Positions 48,918 to 61,301 of a stretch of 64,000 nt of DNA are shown here, piece after piece. The stretch covers positions 15,653,009 through 15,717,008 of the forward strand of contig CM040100.1 in NCBI GenBank assembly GCA_022496805.1. The letters run 5' to 3'. Positions within the stretch are counted from its first letter, which is position 1. Every line of letters begins with the position of its first letter. This DNA is from Pohlia nutans. Lineage: Eukaryota; Streptophyta; Bryopsida; Bryales; Mniaceae. The notes beneath the pieces are model-generated. The model did no database searches, had not been told where the DNA came from, and saw nothing but the letters and a program-made list of their open reading frames with translations. The translations under genes and the position numbers were made by a program.

Positions 48918-49245
48918 ACATGATTTTTTAAAATAAGTAGAATCAAATAATAGAATCTCGTAGTGCATACCATCTCGTAGTGCATGTTATTCCAATTTCA
49001 TTACAATATTTTCTAATTTTTATTTTATTTTGTTAATTTGGGATTTTTAATTGGATTTCAATAGAAAACCTTGCAAACTTAATTACAAAATATTAATAAA
49101 AATATGAAGAATTCAACCGTACAGATGTGATCTTCACATTGACATTTACAAATTTGTTGTGAACATCAACTCCAATTTTGTTTTTCATCAAACAATTTAT
49201 AACAATCTTTGAAAACAACGTTGAATCGGGACATTAAAGGATTAA
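48914..49245 (+). mobile_element. Family F, 3' half only, 332 bp
   Basis: Matches 47873-48191 from an internal TTAA to the terminal GACATTAAAGGATTAA. The left half is missing and family E copy 2 lies in its place. Confidence 0.7.
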
Positions 49246-49687
49246 AACGCCAGCTCTTGCAAGCTGCCACAGTCACAACAACATGTTGTCCACCGCCACA
49301 TCTTTGAGAGCTTGTTTCTTGATGGGCTCCTACAAACAAGATACCCGCAACCGTGGCAAACTAGGAGGTCCCCTCCTCCACCCTCCAACCTAATATAAAG
49401 CCGTTTTTTTTTAATATTTGCTGCTCATCTGCCTGGGCAGACGATTATGTAAATTGGCTCTAAGTTATGTAGTGCCTGGAGCCTATAAACACAACATACA
49501 AGAGATTATCATCACATTGCTTTCATTAAAAGATGGACTAACTAGTGCAAACTCCCTTTTGAAATAAATAACATTAAAAATCAACATTAGGACCTCTAAT
49601 TGTCCAATTTGATTTTAGTTTTAGGTTAGTTAGGGTTTTGAAGTTATAAATGGGAAAATTTCCTTAGCTTGGCAAGAATTTTGTTGT

Positions 49688-49759
<72 letters not shown>

Positions 49760-49905
49760 CAAATGAAAGTAGACATCTATTGCAAAAGAGAAAAGTACAA
49801 AGCGGAGCCAAAGAGGGATTCAAAAACCCCAACCACGCCAAAGAATGAAAGTAACTACATCAGCAACTTCAAGGCACGTGAACATGGTGCCATGATGGTG
49901 CATTG
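49246..49905. other. Intergenic DNA upstream of the LINE, with a TA microsatellite
   Basis: No gene. Contains the TA run at 49691-49754. Confidence 0.55.
49691..49754. repeat. TA dinucleotide microsatellite, about 32 units
   Basis: Perfect TA run. Confidence 0.95.
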
Positions 49906-49921
49906 AAATGCAATTAAGATA
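49906..49921. repeat. LINE target-site duplication, left copy
   Basis: AAATGCAATTAAGATA, repeated exactly at 53824-53839. The leading A bases of the right copy could belong to the tail. Confidence 0.9.
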
Positions 49922-52900
49922 TGGTGGAATTAAGACATGGTGGACTTGCGCCAAGACAAGACCAACCAATGCGGTCGCATGATTCCAGTACGTCAGAGAC
50001 TTGCGTTCGATGTACTAAAGGAGAGACTTGGAGTGGCCGACTATCTGCGATCCCCACAGATGGTATGCGTGTCCTTGTGTGGCTCGATAGATTCTATTTG
50101 TTCCATAGTTCAGCTACGGCGGCCAGGAAAATCATCTCGTACCAAATTCGAGGGAACTCGGCGCGGTCAGATCACATGCCGGTTGAACTCACCATAGAAC
50201 TAGAAGAAGGCCCAATAAAGAAGACCCGGTGGAGAATGAACACGTTATGGTTGGACTCTGCGGAGGGCTAGATTATTCGCATTTGGCAGAACTCTCCCTG
50301 CAACTCCTCATTCTTCTCCAAGATTCGCAAAATCACTCGCTTTTACAAGGAATTATGTAAGCAACAAGCTGTTGCGTTCCGGGCTGAGGAACTTGAGTTC
50401 CGCAACGAGCTAGAAAAGACAAACGCTGCCCTTCAAAGCTCTCTGGATAACACGCAGCACCAGCTTCGTCAAGGAGAGGTTTGTCAGCTACTTCAAGCTG
50501 TGGAAACTCCCAAAGTGATCGGCAAACGGATTCGTTCACGAGTGCGCTGGAAATATAGAGGTGATATGGTAAATAAAGAATATTTTTTGGCTGTGCGTGA
50601 AAAACCATCATCAACAGCTATCACTTGTTTGAAAGATGCCAATGGAGTGGAAATTAAGGACAGACCGGGACTAGAAGAGCTTTGCATGGACTTCTACAGC
50701 AAGTTATATGCTGTTTCAGTTGAGTCTGCAGCTAACACAGCTGCCATGGAGGCCATCCTCTCGACCATCACCAACACTATGCCTCACGAACATCAAGCTC
50801 AGCTCTCGGTCCGTTGTCAGCAGAAGAACTGAGAGAAGCTGCCAAAGCCATGGCCAGTGAGCGAAGTCCTGGGCCGGATGGACTGTCTGTTACCTTTTTC
50901 ACAAAATTTTGGGATACCATAGGTCAAGACTTCACCCAAATGGTAACTGAATCCATCTAGAGAAGTCACTTGCCACAGGGTATGAACCAGGGACTTATAG
51001 CCCTTCTGCATAAGGGTGGAGACAAAGACCAACTAACCAATTGGAGACCTATTACCTTGCTTAATGTCCCCTATAAAATAGTTGCCAAGGCTCTTGCCAG
51101 GAGACTTCAACCATATCTCCCTGACCTAATTTCAGAAGACCAGACTACTTTCCTGCCTACCAGGTTTATCCTTGACAACGTCCTGGTGCTTCATGAGACC
51201 ATAGAGTGGGCAAGCTCCACTAACCAAGACCTCATTCTAGTTAAGCTAGACTTTATGAAAGCCTACGACACTATTAGCTTGCCTTTCCTCTTCCAAGTTA
51301 TGGCAAAGATGGGGATACCGGATACATTCATTCAGATGGTGAAGCTCTTGTTCACTGGTGCGGTGGCTTCCGTTAACCTAAGTGGCGGTGAAACACGAGA
51401 GTTCCCGATAGGAAGGGGAGTGCGGCAGGGCTGCCCGCTCGCCCCGTACATTTTCCTGTTTGTAGGCGAGGCCTTAAATGCGGCGATAAAGCGCGCGGTA
51501 CAACATGGAGCCCTTCATGGCATTACATTACCGGGAGAAGAGGCTCAACAAGTTCTTGTTCAGTTTGCGGACGATGCCAAGTTCACTTTATCAGGAAACG
51601 AAGAATCTCTCAATGCGTGTATAGAGCTTCTAGAGTTGTTTCGGCTAGCCTCTGGTCTCCAAACCAATGAAGAGAAGACTTTGTGTTACTGGTTCTCAAA
51701 TAGACCAGCTCCTCTCTGGACCCAACATTCACATTACAAGTGGGCAACCCCAAGCAACATATCCAAACTGCTTGGCATACCCTTTGGTGTAGACCCGCTT
51801 GTTGCAAACATAGATGAGTTTTTACTACAGAAGATTGTCAAAAAGTTGAACTATTGGAGCTCTCTCCATCTTTCCTTAGCTGGCAGGGCTGTGATAGTTA
51901 ACTCTGTCCTTTGCAGGACTTTGTGGTACTTCATCACATTATGAGGTGATTCTCTAGCAGTTATTTGTAAAATTAGAGCGAAACTGAGAGACTTCCTTTG
52001 ATCCGGGTCAATTCACAAGGCACGATCCAGAGTGGCGTGGACAGACTGCTGCGCACCAAAAGCAGCCGGAGGGCTGGGAATTATCGATCCAGAAGATGCC
52101 TTGCACGAGCTGGTGACGAAATCGGTGATCAAGGCCCTTCTTCCGGGCTCTTCTAACCTCAAACTCCTTTTGCTTCACCGAATCCGGAAAGCAAGACCAG
52201 TCAATTGCGGAACATGGCCTCATTCTGAGCAATGGCTCATGTCCCACAAGTTCGCGCTTCAAAGAGGTCATCGCGTTTGGGAGAGAGTAATTAAAGCATG
52301 GCAAAAACTAGTACCAAGACTCGAAGCAGTTGCTCCTCAAAATGAAGCTGAGGTGCTCAACTCTCCACTGTGGTGGACCACTCATTTCTACGAAGCCAAC
52401 TTTGGCTTCTCGATGCTAAGGGCAGCCGAACTCATGAGTCAAGGCCTCATTCATTTGGGTCAGCTTTGGCAGGTGGAAACCGAAGATTTTCTCTTTTTTG
52501 AAAGTGCCCGTGATCAATTCCACCTCCAACAACATGAGGAAGTGTGCTATGATCGCATGATTACAGCAATCCCCTGTGAGTGGAGATCCCTCCTTACAAC
52601 TGATAGGTTGGAAACTCAACCTAGAGAATTCATAGGAATTTTTGATGACTCACAAGATACCATCCCGAGTATTATTTTCCAAACAGACAAGGAATTTTCC
52701 CCTCCCTTGCAAGATGGTCGAGTGCCTGTCTATCTACATGCAGGGTGTAAGAGTTACTCAGTCGGTTTCAAATCTTGTATTCTCAGTCCTCGGCCTTTCC
52801 ATGGGACAGCAGAAGTAGTCCAGGGCTATCTCCAGAGAACCAGGGTGGCCATCACTACACGAGGCCAAAACCGCACGCTAAAGGTGTATATGCTATACGT

Positions 52901-53823
52901 AGGGAAGATCGCCTCACTCACCTTTGATCCGGGCAGATGGTATTGGAGCAAGGAGGGATCACTCTTGTCCTACACTGCGAAAACAGGGAGGAAGCTTCTC
53001 AATGCTCGTGAATTCCTGGTACGAACAATCCCTCAGAAGTGGCACGGTGTACTGCCACTAACTTATAAACCTAGATGGAAGGAAGTGTGGACACCGAAGC
53101 GGCCGGCTAAGGAGGCGGGGTTCATATGGTATGTTTACCACCGCGCAATTGCAGTGAAGCAGTGGCGTCAGCAAATGGCACCTAACACCTCCAGTCTCTG
53201 TGTCTGTTGCCCGCTTGCTATCCCGGAATCTGTGCAACACAGAGTCCACTCCTGCCCAAGGGCGGATTACGCTTGGAGCTATGCTCTGACCATAGTGTAC
53301 ACTTACTTGGAGATTCTTCCCGACGCCGTTACCGGGAAGTGGCCCGCATTGACAATGCAACAATGCATCTTTGGTTCTAAACTCCCCAATCGCCTCAAAC
53401 AGGTGAAGTCCCTTTGGTCCTTGATAAGGGGTTCAGTGATTTGGATTGCTTGGCTTGACCGAAATTCTATCTGTTTTAGTCAAGACTTCTGGCCTAAGGC
53501 CAAAGTAGATCAAGTGATTTGGAACGCAGTCATTGACCACGGTAGGACGGCTTGGCATCGGACCAAGTTTCTGATCAAGCAGTTCTCCGAGAGGAGTACG
53601 TACTTCATGGATCAATTTGACCATGTTTGGTGCTGAAATGATACCTTTGTTTCTAGATTAGGTATGCAGGTTAGATGGAATCCCCTTAAGCCAAGGGCAG
53701 GGGCCTTCAGTTAGGGTTTTCAGTGGTGTTTGGTTCTTCTTCGCCAGCGGTGAGCCGCCTGGTTCGTGTGATGTTCGTTTTGTGCAATGAAATGTCCGTC
53801 ATTTGTTTCAAAAATAAATAAAT
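49922..53823 (+). mobile_element. 5'-truncated LINE retrotransposon, 3.9 kb
   Basis: Flanked by the 16-bp target duplication AAATGCAATTAAGATA at 49906-49921 and 53824-53839, and ending in an A-rich AAATAAATAAAT tail. The body starts within the endonuclease domain, so the 5' part was lost at insertion, as is usual for LINEs. Endonuclease, reverse transcriptase and C-terminal zinc-knuckle regions follow in the order of plant L1-type elements. Confidence 0.93.
49924..53636 (+). pseudogene. LINE ORF2: endonuclease C-terminus, reverse transcriptase, zf-RVT; decayed
   Basis: Frame 1 (to 50832) has the end of an AP-type endonuclease (LDRFYLFHSS, SDHMPVELTI), a TAG at 50269, then a linker with KYRGDMVNKEYF. 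A frameshift near 50800-50826 leads to the frame with SERSPGPDGLS, NWRPITLLN, the polymerase motifs KLDFMKAYD, RQGCPLAPY and FADD, and then a region ending with a zf-RVT pattern (FIWYVYHRAI...CVCC...VQHRVHSC). In-frame stops are TAG 50958, TGA 51942 and TGA 51999. It copies RNA into DNA at a nicked target in live relatives. Here no full frame remains, so it is inactive. At least some of the stops fit G-to-A changes at Trp codons, as after cytosine methylation (inference). Confidence 0.92.
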
Positions 53824-53839
53824 AAATGCAATTAAGATA
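53824..53839. repeat. LINE target-site duplication, right copy
   Basis: Exact repeat of 49906-49921, directly after the A-rich tail. Confidence 0.9.
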
Positions 53840-54478
53840 ATTTGGTACCAACCTCCATACCAACTTAGTATAGATAAAATGACACTGAAATGACCTGAAT
53901 GCGGCCTTTGGTGTCAAAATGGCACCAAAATAGTCTAGCCTAACTTTTCTGATGTAGTAGAGACCAACCCAACTTACATACGAGCAACCCTACCTTGACT
54001 CTTAGGTTTGTTAAATTACCAGTAAATCTTCCTACCATGTCCAATGCATAAATTTTTTGTTGCATAAAATATCATCATTTTTCATAACTAGAATAATTTG
54101 ATTTTGAAATATTCATCAATCAACGCTTCTATTCTTCCAATATCATTATAGGTTATGTCAATTAACAATTCAACATGGCAACCATGTACTATCATGTAGA
54201 AAGATTGAACCACCAACCCCTGTCAAAAGTTTATAACTTCCAAGATCGAGCAACCATCTTGCAAATTCTTAGTCGTCCAAAGATAACATAGCCAAATGCA
54301 TGTTATCTATCATCACAGCACACGCAACACCGACCTGTTCTTTTAATCCTTTGGGAAAAACAAATAATATTTGGCAAAATCCTCCTGCAAATAATATTGC
54401 AATTCTCCTAAACATTCTTTGTAGATTGTTTCAAATATCGCATAGACTTCAATGCACGACCTCTGAACAATGTCAATG
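53840..54478. other. Intergenic DNA, nothing recognised
   Basis: Right flank of the LINE. No supported gene. Confidence 0.5.
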
Positions 54479-54725
54479 TTAACCCCTAAGCGTCCACTGT
54501 GTTCTGTATTGTAGGAAAATTGGACCCCCTGCTGCAAATCATCTGTTTGTGTGAAAATGATTTCTGTTTGACACAATCGACACTTTTGGTCTTGTAGTAT
54601 AGAACAAGAGCTTTAAAATGATGTATTGCAATAAAAAAAACCAAGATAAAATGAGAAAATGCCACTGTTGCAAAGTTCAGTGATGCAGATGGGCATATTG
54701 GGCGTTTTAGACGCTTAGGGGTTAG
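54479..54725. mobile_element. Short piggyBac-type MITE, 247 bp
   Basis: Starts TTAACCCCTAAGCGTC and ends GACGCTTAGGGGTTAG. The 16-bp termini are inverted with one mismatch, which falls in the right TTAA. It lies about 300 bp beyond the 3' end of the SEC11 coding region. Confidence 0.8.
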
Positions 54726-55023
54726 ATGGCAACTTTGTCCAAGTAATCAAAGTAACCTCACATCATATCAACGTAGATGGATTGTTTGTTAGAGCATGTA
54801 GAATCGTGCAAGGTCGGGACGGGCAGCTTGAAGGTTAAATGAACAGTTTGGAACTGCCTCACTGAGGTGGACTTCATAGTTTAGAAAAGGGTTCAGCTTA
54901 GAAATTGATGACTGACTGAGAAAATGCGGGGCCTTCGTAATTCTAAAAAACCTCATAACCTTTGACAAGCCTAACAAGAAAAGAAAAAAATGAAGAGGGA
55001 AAAAGGAAGAGAAAAATTAAATA
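54726..55023 (-). other. Probable 3' untranslated region of SEC11 and intergenic DNA
   Basis: Immediately beyond the SEC11 stop codon on the minus strand the sequence is T-rich and non-coding, as in plant 3' ends. Confidence 0.4.
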
Positions 55024-57142
55024 CTACTCTTTTGAAGTGATAACTAACAACCCAAGAGCTCCAATTAAAAAGTACTGCACAGAAAGAAACAACAATTGCA
55101 CCGTTAGAAAATCAGAGAGCAGTTTCAACAAATCAATTAATTGCACTGACCCAGAACATATCCACCCAAGGTCCGGCTTCACCACATTCACTCATGGTAA
55201 CCTATGAAATTGACAAGATCGATAAGGACATCAAATTCATGCCTAAGTGGAAATGCTAAGAGCAGAAAGCAACAGAAACAAACCTTGATGTAGGGCTGCT
55301 CTGTCATGATGATGGTGACCCACCCAACATAAGGTAGAAACCTGCAGAAAAATGGTCCAAGCTCTTCAATAAACTCTCGATATTGATCAGCAGCCAAAAG
55401 TGCATACTATGTAAGTGCAAATTAGAGTATAATAGGGGATGCAACGAATAATTCAATCACTCACCCAACTGCTCGCCCCATAATGTGATGACGTTGTAAC
55501 CATAATTGATTTTGAGCATAAAGAAGGCGATCATCACCAGTATTATTGTCTCCTGTGCAATCAATACGATTTACAAAACTCTTCAGTAAATCACATTCTG
55601 GTCAAGGTAAACTCGTTTTGAAGCACAGTCGGACCTTGAGAAAAGTCATTGATCAAACACAACAAAAAACATCTCCTGAATGATAACCAAATAGATGCAT
55701 GTACAACCTGCAATAAGTAAAGGCAACCCCTAGAGCAGTTTATAAAATCGTACCTTTTGTGAGAACCTCAAAATCCCCTTTCTCAAAGTCCTCATGTACC
55801 TACAATGATACACCAGATCACTTTATCAACAACGGCCATGAATGATTGACTTCAATAAAGTTGCAACTACTCAAGTTTCAACGTTCTGGCAAGAAAGGAT
55901 ATATTAAACTTGTACTCTGGCATGACAACCAGCAAATTGATCGATTGATGCAAACCAAAGAAAGCAATAGTAATTAAAGTTAGTGACCAGATAATGCATG
56001 ACATCAATGTACGCATACGGTGAATCCTTCAGCACTTGCTTTTCATCTTGTCACACGAGCACATGCATAATTTAATTCATAATACATGCTCACCTTAATA
56101 ACTCTATGCACAATTGGTATATCCCGCCCCTGCAAAATTGTAAATCAGTTGGGATTTAGAGCCATGACTGCGTTGCTTTATTTCATTATTACGCACTGAC
56201 GATTCTCCAAGCTGGCCTTATGACTAAAAAAATCATCGAGCATAAATCTCAACCATGAGAGAACAACCAATAAAGCTTGTAGGTTGCCTCAAACAGTACA
56301 TGTTGCAGCATATTCCACAAGAAACACATGATCAGCGTCGGTTGTAAACTCACTTCAATGTGGAAAACCACAATTTCTCCAGCTCGAATCGGAGCTTTCC
56401 CCATGTGAAGAAAAAGGATATCTCCCTATCAACCATACACAAAGAGTAAGTCCAAGTAACATCTGAAAACAATTCATAATATTTAGGGGCACTTCTGAAC
56501 ATCTTGAATTCTGATCTGAAATAAACCTATCTGTACATAAAAGATAATCCGGGTGGGTAGGGCAGACGCGAAGAAACTCCGAGCGTGCCCACACAAACTG
56601 CGATGTTGCCAAAAAAACTATCCATTATACTTGGAAAAGAAGGAACCATACCCTTCTAAAACCAGGCTCCATGCTGCCTGAGAGCACAACAACAACAGGA
56701 GATTCACTCCCTGTAAAGCACATTAGCCCTTTCCATATGATCAAAGCTGACGTCACAATCATGCCTGAAAGAACGGAACCCCAGAGATGGTCAAAAACGG
56801 GAACCCCACCCGCCACCGAGATTGTCAAACACAATCGTTACTGAGCTTTCAAAACACATCGTAATCCGGACACATTTCTTTACTAACACAAATCTAGATA
56901 GCAATGATACTATACATACAAGTCAAGACTACAGTGCCAAGTATCTCTTTCCAACCAAACCTCATACTAGGCCTCCATGCTAACTCAAAACAAAAGCTCA
57001 ACCCAATCCGTGAAACCCTAATCCACATCAACAATTGAAAAGGAAAATGCAGGACAAGCTGACCGAGGCTGATGGCCTGCAATGACATGTGCCGGAAGTT
57101 GGTGGCCTTGATGGCCGCGACGGTGTCGCCATAGACACCCAT
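55024..57142 (-). CDS. SEC11: Signal peptidase complex catalytic subunit SEC11, eight exons
   Basis: Exons run 57142-57064, 56764-56652, 56425-56354, 56129-56094, 55799-55754, 55552-55465, 55341-55284 and 55074-55024. All have GT..AG borders and matching phases; the 543-nt frame encodes 180 aa, the usual plant SEC11 length. The product is the membrane serine protease (family S26B) of the ER signal peptidase complex that removes signal peptides from secretory proteins. Visible are a membrane segment at about 28-47 ([13 protein letters not shown]), the nucleophile Ser57 in [10 protein letters not shown], the catalytic His96 in [10 protein letters not shown], the conserved acids in GDNNTGDDR (117-124), the [12 protein letters not shown] box and a hydrophobic tail ending ITSKE. 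Every catalytic element is present, so it should be functional. The small last exon was found by expecting the [16 protein letters not shown] tail. Confidence 0.96.
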
Positions 57143-58800
57143 TGCGTGACGCCTTGATGCGCTAAGTCTGTGCACATACGCAACAAGATATCAATAGATA
57201 CATAGGCCCTAGTACTTCATTAAACATTTTCTAAAAACACTCTGTGCAACGACTGTCACCGACCAGAAGAAGAAGCAGAGTTCCTAAAGGGCAGATAGAC
57301 TCCCCTAAAGGATAGGACCAAATTACAGTCTGCTCCACAAACTGATTCAATCGCACTTGTGAAACTGGAACACAAGGAACTGCTTTAGCGCCACTATACT
57401 TCAAAATAAGGGTTTGACCTAAAACGTGTAGATTTTGTTGCAGGTCTTCCCAGAGTACCTTACAAGAGTACCTTACAAGAGCCATATAACCGTTCCAGTC
57501 ATAATCATCAACATCAAGTATGTAAGCCCCTCTGAATTTGTGCGTTCCTGAAACATCGACCTAGGTCTAGATTCAAGGCATTGAATTGATTCCATACCAA
57601 TTAACCAAGTCCGCAATGTCTGTAAATTAACAATTGCATCAAACTACGGAAGACTCTGCATCCTCAACCAACAGCAACAAAAAGCCGCATTACAACACAC
57701 GACAAGCTACCGCAGTACAAGAAAGTGAAAGAAACCAATTACGAGGTTGAGAGTCAAAACAGAATGACTAACTCGGGAACATTCACTAATCAGCTACCTT
57801 CACGGAAAAAAAAACAAAAGAGGCAACGATACTCACGTCAACTTAGAAGACTCAACAAATACAGGATTCAGCTAAGTCGATCTCCAACAGAAAGAAATCC
57901 CTCTCAACATCTCCTTCTTCAAAACACTTATAATGTTGAAAAATCTCATCATCATGAGACAACTAAATAAATTCATCATTGAAAATCCTCCCAAATCGTC
58001 ACACTCACGACTGCCCTAATACGAATTCTACACAATCTGAAGCAACGCCTCCCCACGCCAATGATCTCCCTCTTTCCTTACCAAACACTTCAAATCAGAA
58101 GCTGCCACGTCAACACCAATGAAAATGCCAACGCGTTTTTGCTCAACAACAACTGAGCCTATGTTCTTCGAGCTTGCTTTCTTCTATGCCCTCGACATAA
58201 TCGTCATTCATTGGTGCAAATTTTGGCAAAATTCCAAGACCAACAAACTTCGAAGAACAAATCGTTGTAAAGCATAAAGAAATAAATTATGCAGAGCAAG
58301 AATCGACACATCCGAATTGAACTCTACATCACTAAACGCTCAGTTACAAAACCCTAATTGGCCACAAGAGCAATTTCTGGAACAGGCTCCATTTTCGATA
58401 CAGAAAACCGATTCAGAGTGAGTGCAACGCCGACCGGAGGATCAAACCTGACACGAGCATAACAAATGCAGAGGCAATCCGTTAAATCGCTTACCGTAAA
58501 ACTCGTCAGAAAACGCTTTCCAAACCCCACAAAAACGAACACCGTGAACGATCCTCACTCTCCCCTTCGTCACCTCCTCAGGCAACCCTCGTATCCCGCC
58601 AGTTCTGTTCCCACGATTTGGATCCGCCAAAGCAACAGATTCTAAACGCAATTCGTGACGAGGGAATCCGAAAATGCAATGAAGGTGTTGATGCTCGTGA
58701 CACTGATGGAATCCTGCAGGCCGATGTTGTGGCTCAGTGAAAGTGTATCGTCTCCGATCGAGCGGAAGACCGAGAAACAGAGTGAACAATCAATAAACGA
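57143..58800 (-). promoter_or_regulatory. Probable SEC11 5' leader with a ~1.3-kb intron
   Basis: On the minus strand a strong acceptor (TATGTGCACAG) ends at 57168, 26 bp before the SEC11 ATG. A strong donor (TTTACG then GTAAGC) lies at 58494. The stretch upstream of the donor, to about 58800, is richer in G+C and T/C like a transcribed leader. A long 5'-leader intron would explain the gap. The open frames in 58354-58789 match nothing I recognise and are best read as leader or promoter. The interval 57240-58350 otherwise shows no gene. This is inference from splice signals only. Confidence 0.45.
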
Positions 58801-59949
58801 AACCCTAAAACCAAATATCTCAAACTAGCTATTTCTTATCTGTGTGAACAAGGTTGTAGATAATTTATCAGTGGACTTTGATGCTATGTAGGCCGGTCAA
58901 AAGAATGTGATGATAGGCTAACTTACACTAATCAGCCAATTTTTTTCATTTTTCCAAGAGTGCTAAACTAGCATAACATTCAGTAGCCTTCACTGGCTTT
59001 GCTTTGCTCTTGAGGAGAATGTGCATATTCTGCATTATCATCCAAAAATAATCCAAAAATAATCAGTAGCTACTCATGTTTTCTTACAGATGGAGGTTTT
59101 GGAAAACTAGAAGGGAAGGTAACCATGGAGCATGGTCTTTGCTGACACATCCCCACATGTCCCTCACTTTTAAAGAGGCTAACATTAAAGTAACAATACT
59201 TTAACCCAAGAATGTTATGGTGCATGGCTAACCAATAGAAAATGGGCAACCAGAACAAAAAAAAAATTCCTTGAACAGTGCACCACTTCTTTTATTCCTC
59301 CATTGACAATTGAGTTAACCGAAAAAAAGCCCATCTAACCTCCCTTTTTGCTCTACTTCTAACCTTTTTCTTGAACTATACTTGGGTTGAATAGTGTCGT
59401 GTCATAGATTGTCCCCTTGTGGGCCATGGGCTTGGAGCTTTAGTGGAAGGTGTGGGAGTCATTGCGAGGTGTGGAGAATAATGACAGTGGCTTGCTTTAG
59501 ATTGTCTCCCAACTCATCATAGACTAGTTTTTGGTCTATTTATATTTCAATATGAGTTCAAGAGGAATTCAACACGAGTTTGCTAAAACTTTCCTCTTTG
59601 AGTTAACTTTTCAGTTAACTCTAATGGTTTATGACCCTCCTGCTTCCTTCTCCACCCTCCCCACTCTTTGAAAAATGAAAAATAAAGGGCTACTCTTAAT
59701 GCACTACATGGATGGAAATCATATTTCTACATTCATCCACATGTTTGGATAGAAAATACTTTTCATTTACATTTTAATGTTATCTTCATCCAAATTTGGA
59801 AATTTCATCCAATATTTTATTAAAACAATTGATATTGAGTTTTTGGTCGTTTTGTAGTCAAATTGTTTTTTTTATTGATTCAATTTGGCACTAAAAAGCC
59901 CCCAAAAAATGTTGTCATCTCAAAATTGTTTACTCAATTCTCAAGATGT
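58801..59949. other. AT-rich intergenic DNA, no gene
   Basis: Upstream of the presumed SEC11 leader. Nothing recognised. Confidence 0.5.
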
Positions 59950-60524
59950 TTGATCCCTAAACGTACTCACCCCTCTCCAGATTTGGTAGTTTTGCAAAAA
60001 TGCATCATAAAATGCAACCAAGAGGGATATTTTGAACTTGATGTATGAATAAAAGTTGTACATTATAAATTTTAAATTCTATCCATATGGTTAGATCTTT
60101 GATTGCTATCACCAATATTTTGTATAAATTTTTTAACTTGAAATTCAAAAATATTTTGTAATTCTATTATGAATAAGATATTGACAATTTATGGATGAAA
60201 TTTGTTGTGATGGGTTGAAATATAATAATCTAAGTGTAGTGATTTTTGGAGATTTTTTTGTTGCTTGATTTTATGAGTTTATTTTTTCATCAACACATTT
60301 AGACTAAAATCTTTGAAATTTTTGGTGAATCTCTGCAACATGAAATGAGGCACAAATTTTCACAAGTCATCCCCTTTCTAATGCGATCACACATGCATGA
60401 AGCTATCTTGCCATAGAAATTTGTTGTATTTCTTTTTCTGGCAAAAAGTACACGGCGGATGAGAAAACGTGGATGAAATTTGTACATTGTCCAAAAATTG
60501 GACGGTTGGTCCTTTAGAGGTTAA
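59950..60524 (+). mobile_element. Family A piggyBac MITE, 575 bp, with decayed left edge
   Basis: Left edge TTGATCCCTAAACG is a mutated TTAACCCC. The right edge, CCTTTAGAGGTTAA, shares its TTAA with the next copy at 60521. The interior is full-length family A. Confidence 0.88.
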
Positions 60525-61095
60525 CCCCTAAACGTCCTCACCTCTGTCCAGTTTAGGCAGTTTTGCAAAGATGCATTATAAAATGCAATTAATATGAATA
60601 TTTAGAACTTGATGTATGAATAAAAGTTATACATTTTTAATTTTAGATTCTATCTATACGGTTAGATCTATGACTGCTATCACTAATCTTTTTTTATAAA
60701 TTTTGAAACATAAAATAAAAAATTATTTTGTAATTCAATTACGAATAAGATATTGACAACATGTGGATGAAATTTGTTGTGATGGGTTATAATGTAGTAC
60801 TTTAGGTGTAGTGATTTTTGGAGATTTTTTGGATGCTTGATTTTAATAGTTTTTTTTTCAAGAACACTTTTAGACCAAAATCTTCAAGATTTTCGGTGAA
60901 ACACTACAACACAAAATGAGGCATAATTTTTCAAAAATTATTTCCTTTTCGATCGAATCACACATACATGAAGCTAACTTCCCATAAAAAAATTAGTAAA
61001 AAAATCACACCACAAAAAATGCATGACGGATGAGAAACTGCGGATGAAATCTGTACATCAGGCCAAAACGGCCTGCTTGAGCAGTTAGGGGTTAA
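60521..61095 (+). mobile_element. Family A piggyBac MITE, 575 bp, head-to-tail with the previous copy
   Basis: Starts TTAACCCCTAAACGTCC using the TTAA that ends the preceding copy, and ends GAGCAGTTAGGGGTTAA. Full-length interior in the same orientation as its neighbour. Confidence 0.9.
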
Positions 61096-61261
61096 TAACG
61101 TTCAATGAAAGAAAAGGATATCTTATCACAAAGTTGATTAGACGATCAAGTGAAAATTGATACCACGATAATTACTTCATATTGTTTGGGTGTAATTATT
61201 GAAACATGGATAGACAAACTGTCCCCAATAAACTCTTTTTTCACTATCCTCATCCTCCTCA

Positions 61262-61301
<40 letters not shown>

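Noticed and set aside
58354..58789. Minus-strand frames of 62 and 115 codons upstream of SEC11
   Set aside because: No similarity recognised; the position and the donor at 58494 fit a leader exon better.
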